From Clostridium tertium (lineage in GTDB: Bacteria; Bacillota; Clostridia; Clostridiales; Clostridiaceae), in NCBI RefSeq assembly GCF_017873245.1, contig NZ_JAGGJY010000001.1, forward strand, positions 558,001 to 622,000: a stretch of DNA of 64,000 nucleotides. The letters are read 5' to 3'. The position numbers were made by a program, and so were the translations under genes. Under the pieces are notes generated by a model. The model had not been told where the DNA came from. It searched no databases and saw only the letters and a list, made by a program, of their open reading frames with translations. Below, in pieces: positions 36,928-48,646 of this stretch; position 1 is the stretch's first letter; each line of letters begins with the position of its first letter.

Positions 36928-36955
36928 AAAATACCTATATAGGTATTTTAATATT
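36928..36955 (+). terminator. Palindromic hairpin after licT
   Basis: AAAATACCTAT (36928-36938) and ATAGGTATTTT (36939-36949) are exactly complementary, with AATATT following. It is a probable weak terminator or processing site between licT and the permease. Confidence 0.55.
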
Positions 36956-37018
36956 AGTATTATTATGAAAGGATGTGATTAAAGGCAATATTAAATTATA
37001 AAATTTAATTTTAAGTTT

Positions 37019-37078
37019 GGATGGTAACATTAAGTTGGCTAAACCTTCAGTTTTTAAATGATAAGTTAAAATGGAGGT
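37019..37078 (+). promoter_or_regulatory. Second RAT-like element joined to an SD-sequestering hairpin
   Basis: A 27-base RAT-like element (37019-37045) starts GGATGGTAAC and ends GGCTAAACC, sharing its first nine bases and the GCTARACC ending with the licT leader RAT. It is not followed by a terminator. Instead ACCTTCA (37043-37049), which overlaps the RAT end by three bases, pairs with TGGAGGT (37072-37078), and TTTTAA (37052-37057) pairs with TTAAAA (37066-37071). This hairpin buries the ribosome-binding site GGAGG (37073-37077) of the permease. LicT binding to the RAT should therefore open the RBS. This is a structural reading by eye. Confidence 0.6.
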
Positions 37079-37088
37079 AAAGAAAAAA

Positions 37089-38918
37089 ATGGGGAAATAT
37101 TCAAAATTAGCTGATGATATTATTAAAAATGTCGGCGGAAAAGAAAATATTATAGGCTTACAGCATTGTATTACTAGATTGCGTTTTAATTTAAAAGACG
37201 AAAGTATCGCAAATGATGGTATTTTGAAAAATATGGATGGTGTAATTACTGTTATGAAAGCCATGGGGCAATATATGGTTGTTATTGGCGAACATGTACC
37301 ACATGTATATGCTGAAGTTTGTGAAAAAATTGGAATGAAACCTTACGGTGGAAAAGAATTAAGAGAAGTTGAAGAAAAAAAAGCAAGTTTATTTAATCGT
37401 GTTTTAAGTGTAGTTATGGGTGGAATGGGACCTTGCTTAAATATGATTTGTGCTAGTGGTATTGTTAAGGGGTTGACAACTTTATTAACTTTTTTAGGCG
37501 TTATTACACCAGAAGATGGAGTATATCTTCTTCTTACTGCAATTGGAGATGCAATCTTCTTCTTCTTACCACTAATGCTTGGATTTAATGTTGCAAAAAA
37601 ATTAAAAATGGATTCCTTCTTAGGTTTCCTTATTGGAGCAATTATGTGTTATCCAGCAATTAATGGAGTAGATATTAATTTATTTGGACATGTATTTAAT
37701 GCTACTTATACCGGAACTTTTTTACCAGTTGTATTCATGGTTGCAGCAGCAGCACCTTTAGAAAGATTTTTCAAAAAATATGTGCCAGAGCTTGTTAGTA
37801 ATTTTATTGTACCGGTAATTGTATTAATAATTGTTGTTCCTATAGGATTTGTTTTAATTGGACCTATAGCAAATTTAATTGGAGTAGGAATTAATACTGG
37901 AATCAATTCCTTACTTAAAGTTAGTCCAATAATTGCTGGAACTATTTTAGCTGGATTCTATCAAGTATTTGTATTATTTGGTGTGCATGGAGTATTATTT
38001 ATGTTCCCATTCATGGATTTAATGCAAGGAATTCCTAGCCAATTAATGGCATTTACATTCTTCTCATGTTTTGCTCAAATAGGTGTTGTTTTAGCAATTT
38101 ATTTAAGAACTAAAGATATAAAGTTAAAATCAATTGCTTTACCAGCATTTATTTCAGGAATATTTGGAGTTACTGAACCAGCTATTTATGGAGTTACATT
38201 ACCTCGTATTAAAATGTTTATTATTTCTTGTATTGGTGCAGCAGCATCAGGAGTAGTTGTTTACTTTGGAAATATAATGATGTACACATATACAGGTATG
38301 GGAGTTATAGGTTTATTAGGGTTATTAAATCCAAATGGGCCACAAATATTACCACTTATACTAGCTATAGCAGTTTCCTTTACTATTTCTTTTGTATTAG
38401 CTTACTTAATTTATAAAGATGATATAGTTGAAGAAAAATCAAATAAGAAAATTCAAAAGGTGACACAAGAAATTGTTTTTGCCCCTGCAAATGGAGATTT
38501 AGCATCTTTAAAAGAATCAAGTGATGAAGCATTTGCATGTGAGGCATTAGGAAAAGGTGTTCTTATAAGACCTATTGATGGAAAAATAGTTTCTCCATTT
38601 GATGGAACAGTTCGTACATTATTCCCTACAAAGCATGCTATTGGCATTGTATCGGATAATGGATGTGAAATTCTTATTCATATTGGTTATAATACTGTTC
38701 AATTAGACGGAAAGTATTTTGAAAGTTTTGTAGAACAAGGAGATGTAGTTAAAAAAGGAGATTTATTAGTTACCTTCGATACAGAACAGATTATAAAAGA
38801 GGGGTATAGTATAGAAACACCTATAATTATTACTAATACTGACAATTATCTAGATATTATAGAAACAAATAATAAAAATGTAAGAGCTGGAGATGAGCTT
38901 TTTACAGTAGTACATTAG
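37089..38918 (+). CDS. PTS beta-glucoside permease, IIBCA
   Basis: A 609-residue complete EII of the BglF/BglP type. IIB is residues 1-85 with the phosphorylated C27 in LQHCITRLRF. IIC is about 105-455, with roughly ten helices (GMGPCLNMICASGIVKGL, FGVTEPAIYGVTLPR). IIA is 475-609 with the phosphorylated H531 in EILIHIGYNTVQLDG. It imports aryl-beta-glucosides or cellobiose-like sugars as 6-phosphates and also phosphorylates LicT when sugar is absent. An ATG at 37071 is in frame but lies over the GGAGG; ATG 37089 is the start. The next gene hydrolyses its product. Confidence 0.93.
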   Translation: MGKYSKLADDIIKNVGGKENIIGLQHCITRLRFNLKDESIANDGILKNMDGVITVMKAMGQYMVVIGEHVPHVYAEVCEKIGMKPYGGKELREVEEKKASLFNRVLSVVMGGMGPCLNMICASGIVKGLTTLLTFLGVITPEDGVYLLLTAIGDAIFFFLPLMLGFNVAKKLKMDSFLGFLIGAIMCYPAINGVDINLFGHVFNATYTGTFLPVVFMVAAAAPLERFFKKYVPELVSNFIVPVIVLIIVVPIGFVLIGPIANLIGVGINTGINSLLKVSPIIAGTILAGFYQVFVLFGVHGVLFMFPFMDLMQGIPSQLMAFTFFSCFAQIGVVLAIYLRTKDIKLKSIALPAFISGIFGVTEPAIYGVTLPRIKMFIISCIGAAASGVVVYFGNIMMYTYTGMGVIGLLGLLNPNGPQILPLILAIAVSFTISFVLAYLIYKDDIVEEKSNKKIQKVTQEIVFAPANGDLASLKESSDEAFACEALGKGVLIRPIDGKIVSPFDGTVRTLFPTKHAIGIVSDNGCEILIHIGYNTVQLDGKYFESFVEQGDVVKKGDLLVTFDTEQIIKEGYSIETPIIITNTDNYLDIIETNNKNVRAGDELFTVVH

Positions 38919-38930
38919 GAGGTATATAAA

Positions 38931-40403
38931 ATGAATTTTCCAAAGAATTTTTATTGGGGTGGTGCAACTGCTGCAAATCAATGTGAAGGTGCTTATAATA
39001 TGGATGGAAGAGGACTAGCAAGAACAGATGTTACAACTGCTGGAACAGTTACAACACCACGTGGAATAACTTATCGCTTACCTAATGGCGATACTGGATT
39101 AGCTCCTCAATTCACACCATATCCCAAAGATGCAAAAGGTGCTATTTTAGACGGATATTATTATCCGAATCACAATGCAATTGACTTTTACCACCATTAT
39201 AAGGAAGATATTTCTCTGTTTGCTGAAATGGGATTTAAAATGTTTAGAATGTCTATTTCATGGTCAAGAATATTTCCAAATGGAATAGAAGATAAGCCTA
39301 ATAAAAAAGGTCTAGATTTTTATCGTAATGTATTTGAAGAACTTAAAAAACATAATATTGAGCCATTAGTTACAATTTCTCATTATGATACGCCACTTTA
39401 CTTAGAAGAAGAGTTAGGTGGATGGAAAAATCGTAAGCTTATTTCACTATTTGATAAATATACTGAAGTATTATTTAATGAGTATAAGGGATTAGTGAAG
39501 TATTGGTTAACATTTAATGAAATTAATAGTCTTTTAATGTTTAAGCAGTTTATTCCTAATATGTCAAAAGAAGAAATAGCAGGAAACTATCAATGTTTAC
39601 ATAATCAGTTTGTTGCAAGTGCAAGAGCTGTTCAACGTGCACATTCCATTGATCCAGAATATCAAGTTGGTTGTATGATAGCAGGAGCATGTTCATATCC
39701 ATTGACATGTTCTCCAGAAGATGTACTTGAAAATCAAAAGAAGATGCAAGATAGCTTTTATTACTGTGGAGATGTTATGGTACGTGGAGAATATCCTGTG
39801 TTTGCAAAAAGATTGTGGAAAGAAGATAATGTTAATTTAGAATGTACACAAGAAGATTATCAAGACTTAAAAAATGGAAAAGTTGACTTCTTTAGTTTAT
39901 CTTATTACTCAACTACTTGTACTTCAGCTGATAAAAATGTTGCTAAAGATGGGTTAGGTAATTTTAGCCTTGGATCAAAAAACCCATATATCCAATATTC
40001 AGAATGGGGTTGGGGAATGGACCCTATTGGTTTAAGATATTATTTAAATGAAATTTATAATCGTTATGAAGTGCCTATTATGGTTGTAGAAAATGGTCTA
40101 GGAGCAGTAGATGAACTTACAGAAGATAATCAAGTACACGACCAATATCGTATTGAATATCTAAGAGAACATATTAAAGCTATGGATGGGGCTTTAGAAG
40201 ATGGTGTTAATCTTATTGCATATACCCCTTGGGGATGTATTGATTTAATTAGTGCTTCTACTGGAGAAATGAAAAAACGATATGGTTTCATTTATGTAGA
40301 TCTTGATAATGAAGGTAATGGAACAATGAAGAGATATAAGAAAGATTCATTTTATTGGTATAAAAAGGTTATTTCTTCTAATGGTGAAGATTTAGATATA
40401 TAA
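38931..40403 (+). CDS. GH1 6-phospho-beta-glucosidase
   Basis: A 490-residue family 1 glycosidase of the BglA/BglH type. It hydrolyses 6-phospho-beta-glucosides delivered by the upstream permease to glucose-6-phosphate and an aglycone. The acid/base is E197 in LTFNEIN and the nucleophile is E387 in MVVENGLGAVD. The phosphate-binding region SASTGEMKKRYGFIYVD near the C-terminus marks it as acting on 6-phosphorylated substrates. The start follows the permease by 12 bases with AGGAGG, so the two are co-translated in one operon, and a terminator follows. Confidence 0.95.
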   Translation: MNFPKNFYWGGATAANQCEGAYNMDGRGLARTDVTTAGTVTTPRGITYRLPNGDTGLAPQFTPYPKDAKGAILDGYYYPNHNAIDFYHHYKEDISLFAEMGFKMFRMSISWSRIFPNGIEDKPNKKGLDFYRNVFEELKKHNIEPLVTISHYDTPLYLEEELGGWKNRKLISLFDKYTEVLFNEYKGLVKYWLTFNEINSLLMFKQFIPNMSKEEIAGNYQCLHNQFVASARAVQRAHSIDPEYQVGCMIAGACSYPLTCSPEDVLENQKKMQDSFYYCGDVMVRGEYPVFAKRLWKEDNVNLECTQEDYQDLKNGKVDFFSLSYYSTTCTSADKNVAKDGLGNFSLGSKNPYIQYSEWGWGMDPIGLRYYLNEIYNRYEVPIMVVENGLGAVDELTEDNQVHDQYRIEYLREHIKAMDGALEDGVNLIAYTPWGCIDLISASTGEMKKRYGFIYVDLDNEGNGTMKRYKKDSFYWYKKVISSNGEDLDI

Positions 40404-40436
40404 AATAAGAAAGAGCATATAAATAATTTTTTATAA

Positions 40437-40478
40437 AAAGTAGTTGAGTATAAAATTATAATCAGCTACTTTTTTGTA
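40437..40478 (+). terminator. Terminator of the beta-glucoside operon
   Basis: AAAGTAGTTGA (40437-40447) pairs with TCAGCTACTTT (40462-40472) with one G-U, followed by TTTG. Confidence 0.75.
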
Positions 40479-40524
40479 TTTTGAATATCATAGGTTAAAA
40501 ATGTGGTTCTAAATATATTCTATC

Positions 40525-40680
40525 GGCGAATAGAAATAAAAAAACTTAATTGTAGAATTATAGTAGGTTTGCCGACTATAATATAAGGAGGCTTCAAATA
40601 TGGATAGTAGTATAATACATTTATTTTTGCAAAGAAACATAAGTTTACGAATTATTTATTCAAGGTGTGAATAATGAACT
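40525..40680 (+). mobile_element. Decayed IS200-family element, copy A
   Basis: The segment 40532-40573 matches 39 of 42 bases of the inverted complement of 45092-45133, the left end of another IS200 copy. After an intact RBS (AAGGAGG, 40585-40591) an ATG at 40600 begins MDSSIIHLFLQRN and soon stops, where IS200 transposases begin with a similar MDN-S opening. The transposase body is missing. It lies immediately downstream of the beta-glucoside operon. Confidence 0.65.
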
Positions 40681-40816
40681 TAAAATAATTATTTATATAC
40701 TGAAAACTAATTAAAAAAATTTAATAGTGCGATATTAAATTGAGATATCTTAAATTACAAAAAATAGTAAATGATGATGTCATAGTAATTAAAAAGATTC
40801 CAAATTAAAATAAAAT

Positions 40817-41656
40817 TTAATATTCTTTATTTTTTTGATGAATTTTTCTATAATTTGAAGCAGACATAGAAAAATGTTTAGAAAAAGCCTTAGAAAATAA
40901 TAATGGATCACTATAACCAACTTTATTTGCAACTTCTGATATGGGTAAACTAGTTTCTTTTAATAATAGTGAAGACTTATACATCCTAATATTAATCAAA
41001 TAACTTTGAGTAGATTGACCAAGATGTTTAATAAACATCTTATATAAATAACTTCTGCTTAGACTTACATGATTAGCTACTTCTTGTACTGTTATTGCTT
41101 TCATATAATTATTATTTATAAAGTCAATAGATTCTTGAATATAAGTATGAGTTAGATTGTTAGAGTATTTAAAAGATTTAGGAAATTCTGATGAAATATA
41201 ATATAAAAGTAAATGTAATTTACTCAATAATAATATATCATCAGAAGAAGTTTGATTATATTTTTTTGAAATATTGCACATATCAATTATTGTATTAGGA
41301 ATTTTTGATTTTTCATTAAAGTTAATAATGCAGCTATCTATGATTGAAGTTCTTTTAAGATATTCATTTATGTTTTGTCCACTAAATCCTACCCAATAAT
41401 ATTTCCATGGATCATCAATAGAAGGTATATATTCTACATTCATTCCTTTTAATAGAATGAACCCGTCTCCCTTTTTTAGCGTATATATTTTATTATTAAT
41501 TTTAAAAACTCCACTACCTTTTGAAATGTAATGTATAACAGCATTTTTTACTACTTCATAATTATAACCAATTCCTGGTGTACTTTGTTCAATTCCACAT
41601 TCATCTAAATTTGCTTCAAAATTATTATTTTTATATTTCTTCCATAAAATCTGCAT
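40817..41656 (-). CDS. AraC family regulator of the lactose gene
   Basis: A 279-residue regulator. The N-terminal half (about 1-150) is a cupin-like AraC_binding domain (NAVIHYISKGSGVFKINNKI, GFILLKGMNVEYIPS, WKYYWVGFSG). The C-terminal 100 residues hold two HTH motifs (ITVQEVANHVSLSRSYLYKM, and LPISEVANKVGYSDPLLFSK followed by FSKHFSMSASNYRK). It is divergently transcribed from lacZ with 180 bases between them, so it is most likely the sugar-responsive activator of that gene. AGGAGG precedes the ATG on the minus strand. Confidence 0.9.
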   Translation of the reverse strand: MQILWKKYKNNNFEANLDECGIEQSTPGIGYNYEVVKNAVIHYISKGSGVFKINNKIYTLKKGDGFILLKGMNVEYIPSIDDPWKYYWVGFSGQNINEYLKRTSIIDSCIINFNEKSKIPNTIIDMCNISKKYNQTSSDDILLLSKLHLLLYYISSEFPKSFKYSNNLTHTYIQESIDFINNNYMKAITVQEVANHVSLSRSYLYKMFIKHLGQSTQSYLINIRMYKSSLLLKETSLPISEVANKVGYSDPLLFSKAFSKHFSMSASNYRKIHQKNKEY

Positions 41657-41756
41657 TTCATCCTCCTAATATTTTTTTGGAAACATTATAACATGTTTTA
41701 GCACTATAATTCTATATTAAAGTAAACAATTATTAATTATAATATAAATGTACTTA

Positions 41757-41777
41757 AGTAAACGCTTTCTGAAAGCG
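41757..41777. promoter_or_regulatory. Palindromic operator/cre-like site upstream of lacZ
   Basis: CGCTTTC-T-GAAAGCG (41763-41777) is a perfect inverted repeat. Overlapping it, the minus strand of 41757-41770 reads AGAAAGCGTTTACT, a good match to the CcpA cre consensus. The site lies 60 bases before the lacZ start, in the shared regulatory region with araC. Confidence 0.55.
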
Positions 41778-41821
41778 AAAAATATGTTTATTATTCGTTA
41801 TTGTAATGTATCTATTTTTAA

Positions 41822-44854
<3,033 letters not shown>

Positions 44855-44876
44855 TACTTTTTAATATAGAAATAAA

Positions 44877-45150
44877 TAATCAAGACCACCCGTCAAACGG
44901 GTGGTTTATTCTGTGCCTATAATTCTCTGTTACCGGCTGTGCTACTCACACTCTAAACAGTTTTTAAAACATATATTTTTATGGCTGCCACTAATAGGGC
45001 GCTATACTTTGGCGCAAAAAATATGTGGTATTTACAATTATAGTACTATTATTATCCATATTGGATAACTCCTTGTATTATATTTTTGGTTGGCAAGCCT
45101 ACTATAATTCTACAATGGAGTTTTTTTATTTCTGCTACTCGCACAGATCA
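44877..45150 (-). mobile_element. Decayed IS200-family element, copy B
   Basis: On the minus strand, behind AAGGAG, ATG begins MDNNSTII and, after a frameshift, CKYHIFFAPKYS (near 44990-45035), the conserved metal-site start of IS200 TnpA. The rest is deleted or scrambled. At the other end a hairpin CCACCCGT-CAA-ACGGGTGG (44886-44904) resembles the right end of IS200 elements and could also terminate lacZ transcription. Its left end (45092-45133) is an inverted copy of 40532-40573. Confidence 0.75.
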
Positions 45151-45181
45151 ATACTTTAGTATTATAAAGAATAAAATAATT

Positions 45182-45209
45182 AGGACCGCTAATTTGACTG
45201 GCGGTCCTG
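45182..45209 (-). terminator. Terminator after the TauE/SafE gene
   Basis: AGGACCGC (45182-45189) pairs with GCGGTCCT (45201-45208). Read on the minus strand it is followed by AATTATTTTATT. Confidence 0.65.
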
Positions 45210-45211
45210 AT

Positions 45212-46000
45212 TTAAATATATTTGAAAATATTATAAATATTAATACATATGATTAACAACATCACAACAATAAATAATTTGTCTAGCTTTTCATTATTCA
45301 TTTTTCTACTCAATACATTACCAATAACTCCACCTAATATTCCACAGAATATCATTAGTAATAAAATAGTGACATCAAAGTAGGGAATATTCCAAGTTAT
45401 TATTGTGGATGTAAGATTCGATATTTGAGAAAACATAATTACATATATTGAATACATTGTGGCTTCACGAGTACTCATTGAGAAGAAATGGAATAGTACT
45501 ACCAAATTAATCGGGCCTCCTCCAATTCCAAGGAAAGAAGACATAATCCCCAAGATTAGTCCAATAAGGAATATTATTAGTTTACTTTCAATATTAAGGG
45601 TGAGAATCTTGTATTTATGAATTGTATATATTAGTGTTCCTAATGTAATGATTAATAAAATGATTGCCTGGATTGCCCCAATTTTATTGCTGTCGGGAAA
45701 TGATTTTAAGATATCTTGAAATAATGAATTACCGATTATACCCCCAATAACACTACCAAATGCTAAGATAGTTGCAAGTAATTTATTAAATATAAATTCA
45801 TTCTTGCTTTTAATATTCTTACTTAATGAAACTATTGACATGGACAAAACTGCACAACCTGATAAAAAGGAAACTGTTTTTACAGACATGATTCCAATTG
45901 CATCTAGTACTGGCTTTATTATAACTCCTCCACCAATTCCACATATCGAACCAATGATTGATGATAACATACATACACAAATAATAATAATATATACCAT
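45212..46000 (-). CDS. TauE/SafE family anion exporter
   Basis: A 262-residue membrane protein with about eight helices in two similar halves, each carrying a glycine-rich turn (SICGIGGGVIIKP near residue 20 and SSFLGIGGGPINLV near 155), the family signature. Members export sulfite, sulfoacetate or related organosulfur anions. Its position beside a sulfatase locus, downstream of the AraC gene on the same strand, suggests export of sulfate or a sulfonate released there, but that is an inference. A minus-strand start with GAGGTAGCAAA upstream is acceptable. Confidence 0.85.
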   Translation of the reverse strand: MVYIIIICVCMLSSIIGSICGIGGGVIIKPVLDAIGIMSVKTVSFLSGCAVLSMSIVSLSKNIKSKNEFIFNKLLATILAFGSVIGGIIGNSLFQDILKSFPDSNKIGAIQAIILLIITLGTLIYTIHKYKILTLNIESKLIIFLIGLILGIMSSFLGIGGGPINLVVLFHFFSMSTREATMYSIYVIMFSQISNLTSTIITWNIPYFDVTILLLMIFCGILGGVIGNVLSRKMNNEKLDKLFIVVMLLIICINIYNIFKYI

Positions 46001-46119
46001 TTTGCTACCTCACTTTCTATTTTAATTAATTAAAATATACTTATGAGTATAGCAATGTACAGCTTTTAAGCTATAGATTTTAATGACTCTTATATGTACA
46101 ATTCTGCTTTTTTAAGTAA

Positions 46120-46989
46120 TCATGTAGAAGAATACCATTCAGGTGTACGTGATTCTAATAAATATTTTTTAAATTTGCTTGGTGACATTCCTGTTGATTT
46201 TTTAAAAACCTTACTGAAATAAAGGGAATCTTGAAAACCTACTATAGAGGATATAGTTGAAATATTCATAGTTCCTTCTTCAAGAAGTTCCTTTGATTTT
46301 TCTATTCGAAGTTCATTTAAATAACTCATAGGAGAAATGCCCATTTGTTTTTTGAATTTATGTGAAAAATAGCCTTCGCTCAATTTACAATAGTCAGACA
46401 TTGATGAAATAGTCCATGCTTCCATATATTTTTGATTAAGTTGAATTACAAGTCTATCTATTGAAAAATCATTTCCAATAGATAGAAGGTCGGCTTGGGA
46501 CAATCTAGAAATCATAGCAAGCATAAAATATAAATTACTTACTACAATATCTTCATAACGATTTTTTTTTAGCTGAAGTTCTGTAATAATCGATTGGAAC
46601 AATTGTTTTAATATTAAATTTTCTCCTATATAACAATTTTTTATTTCAAATTTATTGATAAGGGTTTCACATTTTTCTCCAGTAAAATGAATCCAATATA
46701 TTTCTGGCTGCTCTTTAGCATAGTAAGAATATACTTGGGGTTCCAGTGGTTTAAATAGGATGATATTACCACTAGATAATAACTTCCATTCATTATCTAA
46801 TAAATAATGCCCTGATCCTTTGTGTACATATATAATTTGATAGTCTAGCCTTCCATTGGAGCGAGCTTGATGATAATCTTTAGTTTTAAAAATTTGTTCA
46901 CCACAACAATTTACCATTAATGGAGTATTATTATCATTATATCCAATAATTCTTCGTTGATTTCTTAAGTGTCCGGAAATATTAATCAT
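46120..46989 (-). CDS. AraC family regulator of the sulfatase locus
   Basis: A 289-residue regulator with an N-terminal AraC_binding cupin (RLDYQIIYVHKGSGHYLLD, NIILFKPLEPQVYSYYA, YWIHFTG) and a C-terminal HTH_18 pair (WTISSMSDYCKLSEGYFSHK, MNISTISSIVGFQDSLYFSK, KKSTGMSPSKFKKY). An in-frame ATG at 47043 would add 18 residues, but AAAGGAGGG just before ATG 46989 decides the start. It is divergent from the sulfatase-symporter genes and probably activates them in response to the imported sugar. Confidence 0.9.
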   Translation of the reverse strand: MINISGHLRNQRRIIGYNDNNTPLMVNCCGEQIFKTKDYHQARSNGRLDYQIIYVHKGSGHYLLDNEWKLLSSGNIILFKPLEPQVYSYYAKEQPEIYWIHFTGEKCETLINKFEIKNCYIGENLILKQLFQSIITELQLKKNRYEDIVVSNLYFMLAMISRLSQADLLSIGNDFSIDRLVIQLNQKYMEAWTISSMSDYCKLSEGYFSHKFKKQMGISPMSYLNELRIEKSKELLEEGTMNISTISSIVGFQDSLYFSKVFKKSTGMSPSKFKKYLLESRTPEWYSST

Positions 46990-47045
46990 AGTCGTACCCT
47001 CCTTTTTTTGAATACAATAACATAGAAAAGCAGAATTGTCCATAT

Positions 47046-47059
47046 TGAAAACATTTTCT
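47046..47059. promoter_or_regulatory. cre-like palindrome between araC and the sulfatase
   Basis: TGAAAACATTTTCT is a near-palindromic match to the cre consensus except for CA instead of the central CG. It could be a weak catabolite-control site or the AraC operator. Confidence 0.35.
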
Positions 47060-47146
47060 GATATAGGATTATCTATGTGCTATAAGTATAATAAAATTGC
47101 AAAAAAAGAAAAATATATATTGTTAAATATGAAAGGAGAAATAAGT

Positions 47147-48634
47147 TTGAAAAGACAGGTAGTTTTTTTGATGACTGACACAACAAGAAAAGATATGTTA
47201 GGTTGTTATGGTAATTTAGATATGAAAACTCCATATTTGGATAAGCTAGCATATGAAGGTATAAGATATGAAAATGCATATTCGTGTCAACCAGTATGTG
47301 GACCAGCTAGAAGTGCGATTTTTACTGGAACATTTCCACATACCAATGGTATGGTATCTAACAGTATTGCAATGGGTGCTAATGTAAAAACACTTGGTCA
47401 GAGGCTAACAGATAATGGTATTGAATGTGGTTATATTGGTAAATGGCATTTAGATGGTGGGGATTATTTTGGATTGGGAGTTTGTCCTGAAGGATGGAAT
47501 CAAGATTATTGGTATGATATGAAATGCTATTTGGAGGAATTACCAAAAGAAGAAAGAGTAAAATCTAGAAATCCAGAAACAGCATATGAAGAAGGATTTT
47601 CTGAAGATTTTACATATGCTCACAGATGTTCAGATAGAGCAATCAGATTTTTGAATGAATTTAAAGATCAAGATTTCTTTTTAACTGTTTCTTATGATGA
47701 ACCACATGGCCCATCTTTGTGTCCAGCACCATACAATACAATGTATGATGGATTCAAATTTGATAGATGTCCAAATTTCCAAGATGATTTATCTAAAAAG
47801 CCTTTCATGCAGCAAGTATGGGCAGGAAATAATATCAATGCAACTGAAGAGGAGATTAATAAACCTTCTAAGGGATTATCTTTATTTTTAGGTTCTAATT
47901 CTTTTGTAGATTATGAAATTGGACGAGTTTTAGAGGTGATTAATAAACTTGTACCAAATGCTTTAGTTATATTTACTTCTGATCATGGAGATATGCTTGG
48001 AGCGCATAGGCTATTTTCAAAAAATGCTACAGCTTACAAGGAAGTTGCTAATATTCCGCTGATTATAAAAGGGGGAATAAAGGAATTCGTATGCAAGGAA
48101 CCAGCCTCTCATATTGATTTAGCTCCTACCATAATGGATTACTTTGGATTACCTATTCCAAAATTACTTGAAGGACATAGTATGCTGAAGCAAATCTATA
48201 ATCCATCAGAGAAAATAAATGATGTTGTTTTTACAGAATTTACTCGCTACGAAGTAGATCATGACGGATTTGGTGGTTTACAGATAATGAGAGCTGCAAT
48301 TAGCAAAAAATATAAGTTGGTAATTCATTTATTAGATACGGACGAATTCTATGATTTGGATAAGGATCCTTATGAGATAAATAATCTAATAATGGATGAA
48401 GCATATGAGAAAGAACGAAATGAATTACATGATATTCTCATTAATCATATGAATGAAACACGTGATTTGTATAGGGGATATCAATGGTCTATGCGACCTT
48501 GGAGAAAAAATATCACTCCTATATGGGATAATGAAGGTTATACCAGACAACGTGAAAATGAAGAGTATGAGCCTAGGCAATTAGATTATAATACAGGATT
48601 GCCAATGGAGAATGCAGTCAGAAGAAAGAATTAA
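47147..48634 (+). CDS. Cys-type sulfatase
   Basis: A 495-residue type I sulfatase that removes sulfate esters from glycans. The opening KRQVVFLMTDTTRKDMLGCYG carries the metal-binding aspartate. The maturation motif C51-G-P-A-R55 in QPVCGPARSAIFTG is of the Cys type, so C51 must be converted to formylglycine, a job for the anSME encoded downstream. GKWHLDGG and FTSDHGDMLGAH provide further active-site residues. The start is TTG 47147 behind AAAGGAG; an upstream ATG at 47036 lacks a ribosome-binding site. No signal peptide is visible, so it acts in the cytoplasm on imported sugars, consistent with the symporter next door. Confidence 0.92.
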   Translation: MKRQVVFLMTDTTRKDMLGCYGNLDMKTPYLDKLAYEGIRYENAYSCQPVCGPARSAIFTGTFPHTNGMVSNSIAMGANVKTLGQRLTDNGIECGYIGKWHLDGGDYFGLGVCPEGWNQDYWYDMKCYLEELPKEERVKSRNPETAYEEGFSEDFTYAHRCSDRAIRFLNEFKDQDFFLTVSYDEPHGPSLCPAPYNTMYDGFKFDRCPNFQDDLSKKPFMQQVWAGNNINATEEEINKPSKGLSLFLGSNSFVDYEIGRVLEVINKLVPNALVIFTSDHGDMLGAHRLFSKNATAYKEVANIPLIIKGGIKEFVCKEPASHIDLAPTIMDYFGLPIPKLLEGHSMLKQIYNPSEKINDVVFTEFTRYEVDHDGFGGLQIMRAAISKKYKLVIHLLDTDEFYDLDKDPYEINNLIMDEAYEKERNELHDILINHMNETRDLYRGYQWSMRPWRKNITPIWDNEGYTRQRENEEYEPRQLDYNTGLPMENAVRRKN

Positions 48635-48646
48635 GGAGAAAATAAA

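Noticed and set aside
36928-36949. The palindrome after licT as a third RAT element
   Set aside because: It lacks the GGAT...ACC ends and the asymmetric loops of RAT and is a plain inverted repeat.
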